Positions 5,631-5,699 of a stretch of 5,699 nucleotides of DNA are shown here, piece by piece (the stretch's first letter is position 1; each line of letters begins with the position of its first letter). The DNA lies in the NCBI GenBank assembly GCA_900754435.1, contig CAAECT010000066.1:1-5699 (forward strand), in the 5' to 3' direction. This stretch comes from an uncultured Collinsella sp. (lineage in GTDB: Bacteria > Actinomycetota > Coriobacteriia > Coriobacteriales > Coriobacteriaceae). The position numbers and the translations under genes were made by a program. The notes beneath the pieces are model-generated. The model made no database searches. It was given only the letters and a program-made list of their open reading frames with translations, and had not been told where the DNA came from.

Positions 5631-5699
5631 TTGAAGGCGGACACTCAAACCATCGACATCCTGTTGTTGGGCAGCGGCGGCCGTGAGCATGCTTTGGCA
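5631..5699 (+). CDS. purD: Phosphoribosylamine-glycine ligase (GAR synthetase), N-terminal part
   Basis: Second step of de novo purine synthesis: joins glycine to 5-phosphoribosylamine using ATP. Only the first 23 codons are inside the window; the gene runs off the right edge. The readable product MKADTQTIDILLLGSGGREHALA contains the PurD N-terminal signature LLLGSGGREHALA (residues 11-23), the first strand and glycine loop of the ATP-grasp enzyme. The start is a TTG at 5631, supported by AGAGGAGG (5618-5625) with a 5-nt spacer; no ATG or GTG is suitably placed in frame. Compared with the usual MKVLVIGSGGREHAL it has a few extra leading residues. It follows purA by 118 nt in the same direction. 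Confidence 0.9.
   Translation, partial: MKADTQTIDILLLGSGGREHALA

Overview
The window is a compact housekeeping segment of a bacterial chromosome. The coding regions strongly favour G or C at third codon positions. The gene order (rpsF-ssb-rpsR-rplI, then dnaB, purA and purD), with serine tRNAs alongside, fits a high-GC Gram-positive bacterium. My best guess is Actinomycetota, class Coriobacteriia (Collinsella-like). That assignment is inference from composition, gene order and protein character, not from a search.

Positions 1-368 lie on the minus-strand side. Two class II serine tRNA genes, tRNA-Ser(GGA) at 233-323 and tRNA-Ser(CGA) at 94-184, are both read leftward with encoded CCA ends. 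A sigma70-type promoter sits upstream (340-368) and an intrinsic terminator follows each gene. From about 369 to 727 no gene is visible. This is the only long non-coding stretch, and it holds a DnaA-box-like 9-mer, a second near-match and some inverted repeats.

Positions 728-2587 hold a ribosomal/single-strand-binding operon read rightward: a promoter, a structured leader, rpsF (S6), ssb, rpsR (S18, zinc-ligand form) and rplI (L9, with an acidic C-terminal extension), closed by a very strong terminator at 2549-2587. Hairpins precede the Shine-Dalgarno sequences of rpsF, ssb and rpsR.

Positions 2588-5699 hold dnaB (replicative helicase), purA (adenylosuccinate synthetase) and the first 23 codons of purD (GAR synthetase, TTG start). 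dnaB and purA each appear to have their own promoter; the purA -35 element overlaps the dnaB stop codon. A palindromic region lies between the rplI terminator and dnaB.

Functionally, the genes combine translation (S6 and S18 are adjacent partners on the 30S platform; L9 is on the 50S), replication (SSB and DnaB) and purine supply (PurA to AMP, PurD in IMP synthesis). All coding genes are intact and conventional, and I see no mobile element, CRISPR array or obviously novel system. The items worth a second look are all regulatory or non-coding.
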